This document shows, piece by piece, positions 16,622-25,376 of a DNA stretch of 49,558 nt. The translations under genes and the position numbers were made by a program. The notes below the pieces were generated by a model. It was not told the DNA's origin. It saw nothing but the letters and a program-made list of their open reading frames with translations, and did no database searches. The stretch is from Deltaproteobacteria bacterium (GTDB lineage: Bacteria > Bdellovibrionota_B > Oligoflexia > Oligoflexales > CAIYRB01). Every line of letters begins with the position of its first letter. Position 1 is the first letter of the stretch. Location of the stretch: contig VGTI01000030.1 of the NCBI GenBank assembly GCA_016874735.1, positions 1-49,558 on the forward strand, read 5' to 3'.

Positions 16622-17404
16622 ATGCTTTTAGTTCAGAGTCTGGTGTTTACGGCGATTGGCGTGCTTGGTGCGGGAGTGCCGCTTTTTCTGGGGCGTCAGC
16701 GCGGTATTCCGCTGTGGCTTCTGCCTTTGGCGACGGGACTTATGGTGGGTTTGGCGTCGTTTGGTCTTTTGCCCGAGGTGATCCACGAGGGCGGTAAACT
16801 CAGTGCCACCGTGGTCCTGACGGTGGCGGTCGTTTACTCGATCTTTCACCTGCTGCATGTCAGTCAGCATGCGCACCTGACCCACGATCATTCGTCGGGG
16901 CATTGTGATCACCATCATGACGGTGACGATGAAATTGCCTCGGGTGATAATCGTAAGCCGCTACTTCTCTTCTTTTCGTCCATCGTGCTGCACTCGCTAT
17001 TTGACGGTGCTCTTCTCGTCATCTCGAACAATCTGGTACAGGCAGCATTCGTCACCGTCATGGTGTCGCTGGCTATTCATAAGCTCTTTGAAGCCATGTC
17101 GGTGTCGTCCATTCTGCTTGGACGACAGGGCAGCGTGCAGAGGGCGATACCGTTGGTGGCGCTTTATCTGGTGAGTTTTCCGACGGGAGTGGTGGTTGCT
17201 AGTGTGCTTAGGACCTTTGTGCGCGATGAGCTACTCCACCCTTTTGCCTTATTAGTCATGGCAGCAGCCATAGGAAATCTGGTGAGCTGTCTACTCTATG
17301 ACTTTGTCTTGCCAAGTTTGCGGCGGTTTAAACACGCTAAAGAGGAGCTGGCTTGGCTAGCTCTCGGCGTTGTCGTCGCAGCAGTAGTCTTAATTTGGCT
17401 CTAG
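16622..17404 (+). CDS. ZIP-family metal transporter
   Basis: A 260-residue polytopic protein with about eight helices. A His-rich loop (HAHLTHDHSSGHCDHHHD) sits after the third helix. Helices IV and V carry the transport-site motifs HSLFDGALL and IHKLFEAMSV, matching the ZIP pattern of paired His and acidic residues for Zn or another divalent metal. It begins 13 bases after the lpxC fusion stop on the same strand and is probably co-transcribed. Uptake direction is inferred from family knowledge. Confidence 0.8.
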   Translation: MLLVQSLVFTAIGVLGAGVPLFLGRQRGIPLWLLPLATGLMVGLASFGLLPEVIHEGGKLSATVVLTVAVVYSIFHLLHVSQHAHLTHDHSSGHCDHHHDGDDEIASGDNRKPLLLFFSSIVLHSLFDGALLVISNNLVQAAFVTVMVSLAIHKLFEAMSVSSILLGRQGSVQRAIPLVALYLVSFPTGVVVASVLRTFVRDELLHPFALLVMAAAIGNLVSCLLYDFVLPSLRRFKHAKEELAWLALGVVVAAVVLIWL

Positions 17405-17420
17405 CTTATCAATGAAATCA

Positions 17421-17445
17421 GCCCCAACCACGCTGTGGTCGGGGC
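17421..17445. terminator. Bidirectional hairpin between convergent genes
   Basis: GCCCC-A-ACCAC, loop GCT, GTGGT-C-GGGGC: ten pairs with one mismatch. It lies between the ZIP gene and the convergent lipoprotein gene. There is no long T-tract, so termination strength is uncertain. Confidence 0.5.
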
Positions 17446-17522
17446 CTTGAGAACCATATGTCTTTGTCAGGAGCTTTACCTGGCCCCGCCGAGGCAGGAC
17501 CAAATCCAGTTTGTTTACTAAC

Positions 17523-18665
17523 TCACTTGGCAATCAGCGGCATAGTTTGGCGTAGACCTTGGGCGAAGATCGCTTGTGCCTGCTGATTAGCTTGCTGCTG
17601 GGTCAGGCCGGTGATTTGTTGGATCACGGTAACTTCGAGTAGGCTGCTGTTGCGATATGGGTTGTTGACCGCGTCACAATCAGCTACACCCCAGCCGGTA
17701 TTGAAGCAGGCGATATTCGGGAGAGCTGCAGCACTGACGTAGAATGTCGTGACGTAGGCATTAACCCAAGAGGATCCAGCTTGTGTTAGGCCGCCGATCA
17801 CTACTTGCGCCTGGCAGCTCAGCATAATCGTGTGCACGATACCACCCCAGAAGCTGGGCATGATCGGGATCACCGGAGTTGCTTGCACGAGCTGACCGCC
17901 GCAGAGGAAGTCGAATTTGCTCATCCCCTTCTTGCCGTCGTGCTCGTATGGCAAGACGTTATCGAACAAGTTCAGTTCCAGGCTCATAAACGGATTGGCT
18001 GGATTGGTGGCCGTCAGTAGGTGATTTAAACCCTGGTAGTTCGACTTAACCCAATCGATAGGTTGCACGAAGTTGGTGGGTGGTGTCGTGTAGCAGTATT
18101 GGTACTGCTCACTCACGGCGTTAGGTATGATCGCTGCGAGGTCAAAAGGACCAGCGCAGAAGTAGTTGCCGATGTAGGTTGGATCGTTGCGCACCATGTA
18201 GAATTGTTGCGCACCCTGGGTATTCCAATTAGTAGCGTATTCTTGCATGTGCATGTTGGCTGGCAAGGTAAACGCGTAGTATTTACCGACGCCAAAGGTC
18301 TGCGGCACGACGGGCGGTGGTGTGGCTGGCTTGGCCTCAACCGGGGGCACCGCTGCGCCGCCGCCAGCTACGATGGCTCCACCAGTTGCAACTTTTTCCG
18401 TTGCGACTACAGTCTTCTCGATGGCGACGGTGGTGTTTGCCTGATTGAAACCAACAGGTGGTACAGGTTGTTGAAACGGCACGCCAGGACCGACCGGTGC
18501 TGGTGCCTTGGCTTGACCAACGGCGTCACCGTCAGTCTGTTTCAGTGGTGCAGCCAGGGGCGCCGTTGCTGGAGCCGGGCTACTGCTCTTGCTACCGCAG
18601 CCGATGGCTAGGGCGGTAAATCCGACGAATACGGAGACGCGAGAAATAGTCGAGGAGAGACTCAT
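17523..18665 (-). CDS. Lipoprotein, unknown function
   Basis: 380 residues from ATG 18665, which has AAGGAG at a good spacing; the frame opens further upstream but that part is AT-rich non-coding sequence. The signal peptide ends in the lipobox LAIGC, so the mature protein is a lipoprotein on Cys. A low-complexity Ala/Pro/Val-rich linker of about 90 residues precedes a globular domain starting near TFGVGKYYAFTLP with several cysteines (FLCGGQL, MLSCQAQ). No family is recognised. It is probably anchored in the outer membrane or periplasm. Confidence 0.7.
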   Translation of the reverse strand: MSLSSTISRVSVFVGFTALAIGCGSKSSSPAPATAPLAAPLKQTDGDAVGQAKAPAPVGPGVPFQQPVPPVGFNQANTTVAIEKTVVATEKVATGGAIVAGGGAAVPPVEAKPATPPPVVPQTFGVGKYYAFTLPANMHMQEYATNWNTQGAQQFYMVRNDPTYIGNYFCAGPFDLAAIIPNAVSEQYQYCYTTPPTNFVQPIDWVKSNYQGLNHLLTATNPANPFMSLELNLFDNVLPYEHDGKKGMSKFDFLCGGQLVQATPVIPIMPSFWGGIVHTIMLSCQAQVVIGGLTQAGSSWVNAYVTTFYVSAAALPNIACFNTGWGVADCDAVNNPYRNSSLLEVTVIQQITGLTQQQANQQAQAIFAQGLRQTMPLIAK

Positions 18666-18845
18666 GATAGGCTCCTTTAGTTTGGAAACTAAGACATGGT
18701 TCTGAGCACGTATTTCATCAACGAAAGTGATATTAATATAGCTTTTTATTAAAAGCAATGTCTTTTTTATAAAAATTAAAAAATAATAAATAAAACAAAC
18801 CATTATATTAATAATGGCATGGATATTAGGTTGTTACGATAATGG

Positions 18846-20681
18846 TTAGGGTGCCTCGGAAGGCGTTTCCGCCAGGGTGGTCGCAGCTAACTGGCGGTAA
18901 AAACCACCAGCCGCGTAGAGTTGCGCATGGTTACCGCGCTCGACTATCTGGCCTTGGTTCATAACCAATATTTGATCACAGCGGCGCACCGTCGATAGAC
19001 GGTGGGCAATGACAATGACTGTGCGGTGAGCCAAGAGGCGCCCTGTGGCCTCCTGGATGATCGTCTCTGACTCAGGATCGATGGACGATGTGGCTTCATC
19101 GAGCACAATCACCGCGGGCGAGGTGACGAGCGCGCGGGCAAAGACGATCAGCTGCTTTTGCCCCTGCGACAGATTGCCACCTTGCTCGCGAATCTCGTAA
19201 TCATATCCACCTGGAAGGCGATCGATAAATGCCGCTGCACCGATCTCTTGCGCGGCCTTGATCATGTGTTGGCGCTCGACTCCAGGGCGTTCGAGTCCGA
19301 TATTAAAAGCTATCGTCCCGTCAAAGAGGGCGATGTCTTGTGGTACCACCGCCATGTGACTACGCAGCGACGTGGGCTCAAGATCCTTGAGATCCAGCGG
19401 GCCGATTTTGATAGCACCCGAGTAACCATCATATAGTTTAGTGAGAAGCTTGATGATCGTGGACTTACCGCTGCCAGTGGCTCCGACCAAGGCAAGCGAG
19501 TGCCCAGCTTTTAATGCAAAGCTAATGCCCCGCAGGACTGGCGCCTGGACCGCGTCCTTATGATAGCTGAAGCTCACATCGCTAAAGACGATGTCTCCAG
19601 AGATTTTGCTTACTGCTTGGTTGCCCTCGATGCGCTCGTCTCTACCGAGCACCCCGAACACCCGGTCGATTGAGGTGAAGGCGCCCTGCAGCATGGCCAT
19701 CTTGTTGCCGAGTTGTTTGAGGGGTTCGAACAGTTGCTGAATGTATTGAACAAAGGCAACCAGGACGCCAGCCGTAATCACTGATGCCGACGCACCACTA
19801 GCGCTATCCGCGATGAAGCCGCTGACGATTAGCCACAGAACCAAACCCAGCGTGATGGAAGCAATCCCGTCCAGAACGGCAAACATCGCAGCATCGAGTA
19901 TGACGCTCGACATCTGCGCGTCACGATATTCTGTGTTCAGCTTGTCATACGTTGCGGCGACGGTCTTCTCGGCGCCGAGCAGTTTCAGAGTGGTGTGGCC
20001 GTAAAAACACTCCTGCGTGTAGGCATTCAGAGTCGCAATCTTCACACGTGCTCTGGTCATGGCTGTTTTAAGTGCAGCCGAAAACCACTGCACGACCCAA
20101 GTCACGAGCGGCAGTATGGCCAAGGCCACGAGAGCCAGATGCCAGTTGAGGAGAAACATCCCGATCACGCAGCCAATCAGGACGGCGACGTCGACGATCG
20201 AGTTGAGCACACCTAGATTGAGAGATTCGCTGAGATTGTCAAAATCGCTGGTAGCGCGTGTCACCAGCGTGCCACTCAGCGTGCGGTCGTGATAGGAAGC
20301 TGGTAAATCAAGCACATGCCGCATGACTTTGTCGCGCATGATCTTGATCATGCGTAGCACCGCTAGGGACGAAGCTATCGTTTGGCCAGATCTTGCTAAG
20401 TATTCGGTCGCTACTGCCACCAGATAGAAGGCTGATCCGATCAGGAGCTTACCGCTGTCGCCCTTGATCACTCCCTGGTCGATCGTCTGCCGCAAAATCA
20501 GTGGCAACGCGGACTGCAGGGCAGAAATGATGGGAATCAGGGCGGCAGCCAGCCAAATGAGCCGACGATCCTGGCGCAGATAAGGCCAAAGACGACCTAG
20601 ACCGCGGAGGTCGCCCAGAAAGCCAGTTGACGTAGCATGGCTATCCCCGGCAGAGGCATGGCTTAAAGATCGTGTTCTCAT
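18846..20681 (-). CDS. Type I ABC exporter subunit (MdlB/MsbA-like), canonical NBD
   Basis: 611 residues: six membrane helices (about residues 40-330), then an ATPase domain with Walker A GATGSGKST, signature LSQGQKQ, Walker B VIVLDEATSSID with the catalytic Glu, and the H-loop IAHRLS. It is one half of a transporter. The half with a degenerate Asp after Walker B lies at 22825-24630 in the same operon orientation. Together they look like MdlA/MdlB or BmrC/BmrD heterodimers. Substrate is unknown; lipids or drugs are typical. The genes are separated by a phosphatase gene. Confidence 0.85.
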   Translation of the reverse strand: MRTRSLSHASAGDSHATSTGFLGDLRGLGRLWPYLRQDRRLIWLAAALIPIISALQSALPLILRQTIDQGVIKGDSGKLLIGSAFYLVAVATEYLARSGQTIASSLAVLRMIKIMRDKVMRHVLDLPASYHDRTLSGTLVTRATSDFDNLSESLNLGVLNSIVDVAVLIGCVIGMFLLNWHLALVALAILPLVTWVVQWFSAALKTAMTRARVKIATLNAYTQECFYGHTTLKLLGAEKTVAATYDKLNTEYRDAQMSSVILDAAMFAVLDGIASITLGLVLWLIVSGFIADSASGASASVITAGVLVAFVQYIQQLFEPLKQLGNKMAMLQGAFTSIDRVFGVLGRDERIEGNQAVSKISGDIVFSDVSFSYHKDAVQAPVLRGISFALKAGHSLALVGATGSGKSTIIKLLTKLYDGYSGAIKIGPLDLKDLEPTSLRSHMAVVPQDIALFDGTIAFNIGLERPGVERQHMIKAAQEIGAAAFIDRLPGGYDYEIREQGGNLSQGQKQLIVFARALVTSPAVIVLDEATSSIDPESETIIQEATGRLLAHRTVIVIAHRLSTVRRCDQILVMNQGQIVERGNHAQLYAAGGFYRQLAATTLAETPSEAP

Positions 20682-20743
20682 GACTCGTACGCTAGCAGAT
20701 CACGTGGCGTCGCGCCATGGTCCTATGCGCAGAAGATGCGCCA

Positions 20744-22702
20744 TCATGCGACCTCTTCTAGGCTGTCCGATTTACGTCCAATGACCATCAGGCAAATATC
20801 GTCCTCTGCTGGGACATCACTCGTGTGGCTACGGAACTGCGCAAGGATCTCGTCTCTGAGGGCCGTGGCCGAGCGCACGCTACTAATTTTGCCGAATTGC
20901 CGTTGGAACGGCCTGTAGAATCCGCGGCCATCTTTACTCCGGGCCTCGGTGAGACCGTCGGTGTAGAAGACGATGAGATCGCGTTTACCGATGTTATACG
21001 TGGCATTGACATAGCCTTGCCCCGTTTTATCCCAACGATCCTCACCGCCAAGCATGTTTTGCTGCAGCCTCGATAAGGGCTCGGCCTTGGTACTGCCAGC
21101 ATCAGACTGTCTGAGGAGCAATGGAAAGGTATGGCCGGCGTTACAGATGGCGAGTGTACCAACCTCGAAATTAACCTGCGCGGCGACGCAGGTCATTCGG
21201 AGTGTGCTCTTACCTAATAACTTACGCATGACCGTTGCTAGGTGCGTGATGATATCTGCGGGCGTCATAAATGTTGCCGCCTGCTGCCCCTTGATCAAGC
21301 CCTCGACGAGCGTCATGGCCCCGGCCATCGCCGTAGTGATGAGTCCCTGCGCTAAGCCGTGACCAGTGACGTCTCCCATAATGACGAAGACGTTGCGGCC
21401 GTCACTGGATTCAATCACACTAAACCAGTCACCACCGACACGTAAGACGGGCTCGTAGTGGTCCGCCACGACGACACTCTGGGGAGGATTCGATTTATAG
21501 TCGAAGACCATAGACTGTTGCATGGTCTCAGCAACCTGAAGTTCGGTGTCGATGAATGCTTTCTCGCGAATTTCTGAGAGGCGAATCAGGCCCATCGTGG
21601 CGAGCGACAGGAGGGATCGCAGCAGCTGCACGGTCATGACGTCGGCCATGGTGCCGAAAGCCACAGTGATCGTGCCGATCATGCGGTCACGGGACTTCAA
21701 GGGGAAAGCGAAAACTTTACGTTCATCGGCGACAAGTTCATGAGTTGCGAGAGAGGCGGCGTCAGCCTCGAATACTTGTCCGTGCATTCCGATATATGAG
21801 GTCAATCCGCGGTCGGAGAGTCCGTTGCCGTTAGCTGCATTAAAGGCGAAGGTGACCGTTTCGCAATTGGTGACTCGGAACGCCTGAACCATGGTTTGCC
21901 GGATGAGAGCGTCGGTTGTGGCGCAAGAAAATATATCAAGGATAGCGACATTGAGGGTCTCTAGCTTGGTTTGATTTTGCTGGAGCACCTCTTCCCGGCT
22001 CTGGATCTCTTTGGCCATGAGCTGTACTTTATCGGCGATCATGGCGATTTCGGCCTGGCGCGCTGGTAGCATCTTGTACTGATAATTGCCGGCTGCTATG
22101 TGGCTTAGTTCGGCAGAGAGAGCGTCTAGAGGTACGCGCAGAAACCGTTGCAGTATCCTGGTCGTGGCTCCGAAGAGGCTCACCGATATGGACGCAAACA
22201 CCAGCACCGAGTAGAGAATGGACTCGATCTGTTTGCGCCGGCTTTCGCGGTCGGCAAATCTAATCTGAATCCGTCCAATGAGCTGCGGGCCGTCTCGTTC
22301 GTCCTGCCGCACGATGTCTCGCGTCAGCGTTAGCGAGCTTGAGTGCGAGTTGCTTTGCCATGGCACACGGATGGTCTGGGATATTTCTTTATGCTGGGCT
22401 GTTTCCTGAATTTCTGTCAACTCAATGTCGCTGACAATTCCCGATTGGCGGTAGATCGCGATAATTTTTTCAAGTTCCTCGCGATTGATGTTCCACATTG
22501 GAGTTACTAAGACCGACGCCAAATTGTTGGCTGTCTCTTCCGCCTTTTCACGCAAAGCTAAGTTGTCGCGGTTAAGGGTGATGATGTAGTTCGTTGTCGC
22601 TGCCAAGACAAAAACTATGAGCAAAACCCGAACGAGTCGCACGGTAAGATCCCGAGCAATCGTTGGGCGTTTGTTTTCTGGTTCTTTACGATTCTGCAAC
22701 AT
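20744..22702 (-). CDS. Membrane PP2C-type (SpoIIE/RsbU-like) serine phosphatase with HAMP
   Basis: 652 residues. There is an N-terminal membrane helix (about 22-44), an extracytoplasmic sensor region to about 165, a second helix (about 166-188), a HAMP segment (PLDALSAELSHIAAGNYQY), a GAF-like region (about 255-385) and a C-terminal SpoIIE phosphatase with GGDWFSV, IMGDVTGHG and FYTDGLTEA metal-binding motifs. Such proteins dephosphorylate anti-sigma antagonists in response to an envelope signal. No anti-sigma or STAS partner is adjacent. It sits between two ABC exporter halves on the same strand, with 62 bases to the next start. Confidence 0.85.
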   Translation of the reverse strand: MLQNRKEPENKRPTIARDLTVRLVRVLLIVFVLAATTNYIITLNRDNLALREKAEETANNLASVLVTPMWNINREELEKIIAIYRQSGIVSDIELTEIQETAQHKEISQTIRVPWQSNSHSSSLTLTRDIVRQDERDGPQLIGRIQIRFADRESRRKQIESILYSVLVFASISVSLFGATTRILQRFLRVPLDALSAELSHIAAGNYQYKMLPARQAEIAMIADKVQLMAKEIQSREEVLQQNQTKLETLNVAILDIFSCATTDALIRQTMVQAFRVTNCETVTFAFNAANGNGLSDRGLTSYIGMHGQVFEADAASLATHELVADERKVFAFPLKSRDRMIGTITVAFGTMADVMTVQLLRSLLSLATMGLIRLSEIREKAFIDTELQVAETMQQSMVFDYKSNPPQSVVVADHYEPVLRVGGDWFSVIESSDGRNVFVIMGDVTGHGLAQGLITTAMAGAMTLVEGLIKGQQAATFMTPADIITHLATVMRKLLGKSTLRMTCVAAQVNFEVGTLAICNAGHTFPLLLRQSDAGSTKAEPLSRLQQNMLGGEDRWDKTGQGYVNATYNIGKRDLIVFYTDGLTEARSKDGRGFYRPFQRQFGKISSVRSATALRDEILAQFRSHTSDVPAEDDICLMVIGRKSDSLEEVA

Positions 22703-22824
22703 CTAGTCCGCGCATGTTCGTCAATCAAAAACGGTCTAGGCGACCGGAGTCCCCTTAGGAGGGGATCGGCAGAATTGTGCACGGACTGAATGATCTTGCA
22801 GGAGCGGATTAAGTAGCAGCCTGA

Positions 22825-24630
22825 CTATTTGGTGGAAAGTAGCTCGGGATGAGTTTTTACCAAAGCGTCAAATGATCCCTGTGCGGTGATCCGACCGTCA
22901 TCCAGGATCAGGATTTGATCGCAGCGCATGAGGGCGCTGGTCCGGTGGGAGGCTATTAGCATCGTCGTACCCAGAGCGAAAATTTGGTCAATGAGCCGTC
23001 GCTCGGTGGCTTGATCTACTGCTGACAACACATCATCAAGTAGCATGACAGGCGGTTGGCGCAGGAGCATGCGCGCAAGCGCCAGTCTTTGCTTTTGACC
23101 GCCGGACAGGCGGATACCGCGTTCGCCGATTTCGGTGTCCCAACCCGCTGGCCATGCCTCGATTTCGCCTAGAATTTGCGCCGCCCTGGCTGCCGTGCGG
23201 AGCGCTTCGATGCCAGGTTCGGGGCTTAGACCCATGGTTAAATTGGCTTTGATCGTTGCTGAGAATAGATGAGCCTGCTGCAGTGCGTAGCCAATCTCAC
23301 GTCTGACAACTCCAGGTGCCAAATCTAAGATGTCGTGACCGCGGTAGTAGACCGTCCCAGGCGGTGGATCGTAGAGTCGTGTTAAAACCTGAAATAGAGT
23401 GGATTTCCCGCTGCCTATGCGGCCAAAAATGCCGAGCCGCTGCCCCTTTGCGACCTGAAAGCTAAGGTCCTTCAAGGCGACGCTCGCGCTGCCTGGATAG
23501 CTGAAGTTTAGTTGTCTCACCTCGATTTCGGGAGAGGGTAGTGGTCCAGGCAGGACAGAGATCTCGACCGTATCGCTTGGCTCTGCCTCGGGTGTGGCTT
23601 GATCGATAGCGCCGATCCGAGCCAGAGCAGTGCGCGCCCTTTGGAGTAGCGAGAGAATAATACCGAGCGCCGTAAGAGGGAAGGTCAGTAGGCCGATATA
23701 AACGTTAAATGCCAATATATCACCGACGGACAGGCGGCCGACCATGACCTCATGACCACCGTAGAGAAGCACCACAAGCTGCGAAACTCCAGCTAAGCAG
23801 GACATCAAGGGCCAGATGAAAGTACGTATGTAGACGAGTTGCATCGAGGTTTTAAACACGTCTTCGTTTTGCTGCGCAGCGCGCTGACAAAATGCCGCTT
23901 GCGCTGCGTTTGATTGAATCACGTGAACATTAACGAAGGCCTCGGTCACCCGATTAGTCAGGGATCCGACGGCGTCCTGATTAGCCCTGGAATAGGCGTG
24001 AATTTTGGGCATGGCATATCTCGTGATGACAAATGTCAGCACGAGTGGGATCAAAAGGAGCACGGTGAGCGTCAGGTGGATTGCGCTCATTTTGGCGAGG
24101 GTGAAGACGGTCAAAAAGAGGACGTTCAGGACCTGCAAAACGCCGAAGGCATAAAAGGCACGGAGTTGACTAACGTCGTTTGCCAGACGTGAGATCAGAT
24201 CCCCGATGCCATAATCGTTAAAGAATCGCTCCCCTAAGCGGACGGCCCGGGAGAATAAATAGGACTTGGTCCGCATCTCGACCTGGCGACCCGGCCAAAA
24301 GATAAGAATACGCGATAGCGTGCGGATGAGTATGGTGACAAAGCCGAGTCCGACTATAGTGAGAGCCACGCGACTTTGGTCGGTCAGTGCGTCGTTACTG
24401 ACCAGCTTGTTAATGATCTCTTTAGCCAGCTGCGGGATTTCAAGATTTATGATGTTGATGGCTGCTAGCAGTACTGTGCCGCTAAGGTACCAAGGCCACA
24501 GCGGCAAGACGAAGCGTCGCGTAAAGGCGCCAAATCCCATGGATCCCGCAGATCCGCCAGATCCCCCAGATCCCCCAGCTTTCATAGATGCGATCCCACT
24601 TGAGGTGGGACTTGCCGGCGCCGTCGTCAA
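22825..24630 (-). CDS. Type I ABC exporter subunit (MdlA-like), degenerate NBD
   Basis: 601 residues. An unusual N-terminus with GGS repeats (about 19-29) precedes six membrane helices and an ATPase domain: Walker A GRIGSGKST, signature LSGGQKQR, and Walker B VMLLDDVLSAVD with Asp where the catalytic Glu is expected. This is the mark of the inactive site in heterodimeric exporters. The TTG start (24630) has AAGGAG eight bases before it and overlaps the ATPase stop (TTGA). A later ATG (residue 31) is a possible alternative. The partner half is 18846-20681. Confidence 0.85.
   Translation of the reverse strand: MTTAPASPTSSGIASMKAGGSGGSGGSAGSMGFGAFTRRFVLPLWPWYLSGTVLLAAINIINLEIPQLAKEIINKLVSNDALTDQSRVALTIVGLGFVTILIRTLSRILIFWPGRQVEMRTKSYLFSRAVRLGERFFNDYGIGDLISRLANDVSQLRAFYAFGVLQVLNVLFLTVFTLAKMSAIHLTLTVLLLIPLVLTFVITRYAMPKIHAYSRANQDAVGSLTNRVTEAFVNVHVIQSNAAQAAFCQRAAQQNEDVFKTSMQLVYIRTFIWPLMSCLAGVSQLVVLLYGGHEVMVGRLSVGDILAFNVYIGLLTFPLTALGIILSLLQRARTALARIGAIDQATPEAEPSDTVEISVLPGPLPSPEIEVRQLNFSYPGSASVALKDLSFQVAKGQRLGIFGRIGSGKSTLFQVLTRLYDPPPGTVYYRGHDILDLAPGVVRREIGYALQQAHLFSATIKANLTMGLSPEPGIEALRTAARAAQILGEIEAWPAGWDTEIGERGIRLSGGQKQRLALARMLLRQPPVMLLDDVLSAVDQATERRLIDQIFALGTTMLIASHRTSALMRCDQILILDDGRITAQGSFDALVKTHPELLSTK
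24541..24590 (-). repeat. 9-bp in-frame tandem repeats encoding Gly-Gly-Ser
   Basis: Three to four near-identical 9-base units (GGGGGATCT and variants) near the N-terminus of the ABC gene encode a GGSGGSGGS linker. Slippage would change linker length without frameshift. Confidence 0.75.
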
Positions 24631-25376
24631 CTTAGGTCTCCTTGGGCGAAAAAGCAGCGTTCAATGGCGGCCTCGCGTGCCGTGGCACCCAGTTCGTGCC
24701 ATGGTTCAACCACCGTCAATTGACCATTGCTGAGGACCTGCACTTGGTGACATAGCTTCGCACAAAAGCTGAGGACGTGGGTACTTAAAATGGTGCATAG
24801 TCCGGCCTCGGCCCGTGCCGCAATGGCCCGTTCTAGTGTCTTGATGTGCGAGAGATCAAGGCCTGAAAATGGCTCGTCCAGAATCAGCAGTGGTGGGCGG
24901 TTCAGTGTTGCCAAGGCTAGACCTACGCGCTTTTGCATCCCGTAGGACAGGGTTGCAAGCGGCTTGCTGCGGTAGCTGGCACAGTCCCAAAGCTCCTCTT
25001 GTTGCGCGACGGCAAGCTTGGGGTCACTGATACCGTAAAGCTCCGCTGCATAGGTCAGCACCTCATGACCAGTCGCCCAACTGGGTAGAGTTGGATCCTG
25101 TGGCAGATAACCAACCTGGCGCTTGAGTTCAGCGCTATCTGGGGTCATTTTGTGCCCGAGCAGCCTCACCTCGCCCGCACTAGGATCGCTATTACCGGTG
25201 AGCAGTTGAAAGGTCGTAGTCTTGCCGGCACCGTTTTTACCGACAAGCCCAATGGTCGCGCCTTTAGCCACTGTGAGATGCAAGGGGCCGAGCTTAAAGC
25301 CGCTCGCATAAGTTTTAGTCAGGCCCTCGGTCACTAAGGCGATCTCACTAGCATGATTTGCCGCTGTCTCAGTCAT
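24627..25376 (-). CDS. ABC transporter ATP-binding protein
   Basis: A 249-residue ATPase with Walker A GKNGAGKTT, signature LSYGMQKR and Walker B LLILDEPFSGLD. It is similar to ABC-2-type (drug or polysaccharide) exporters. The start overlaps the stop of the upstream permease gene by four bases (ATGA) and its own stop overlaps the next ABC gene, so three ABC genes are strictly coupled. It probably works with the permease encoded at 25373-26536. Confidence 0.9.
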   Translation of the reverse strand: MTETAANHASEIALVTEGLTKTYASGFKLGPLHLTVAKGATIGLVGKNGAGKTTTFQLLTGNSDPSAGEVRLLGHKMTPDSAELKRQVGYLPQDPTLPSWATGHEVLTYAAELYGISDPKLAVAQQEELWDCASYRSKPLATLSYGMQKRVGLALATLNRPPLLILDEPFSGLDLSHIKTLERAIAARAEAGLCTILSTHVLSFCAKLCHQVQVLSNGQLTVVEPWHELGATAREAAIERCFFAQGDLS

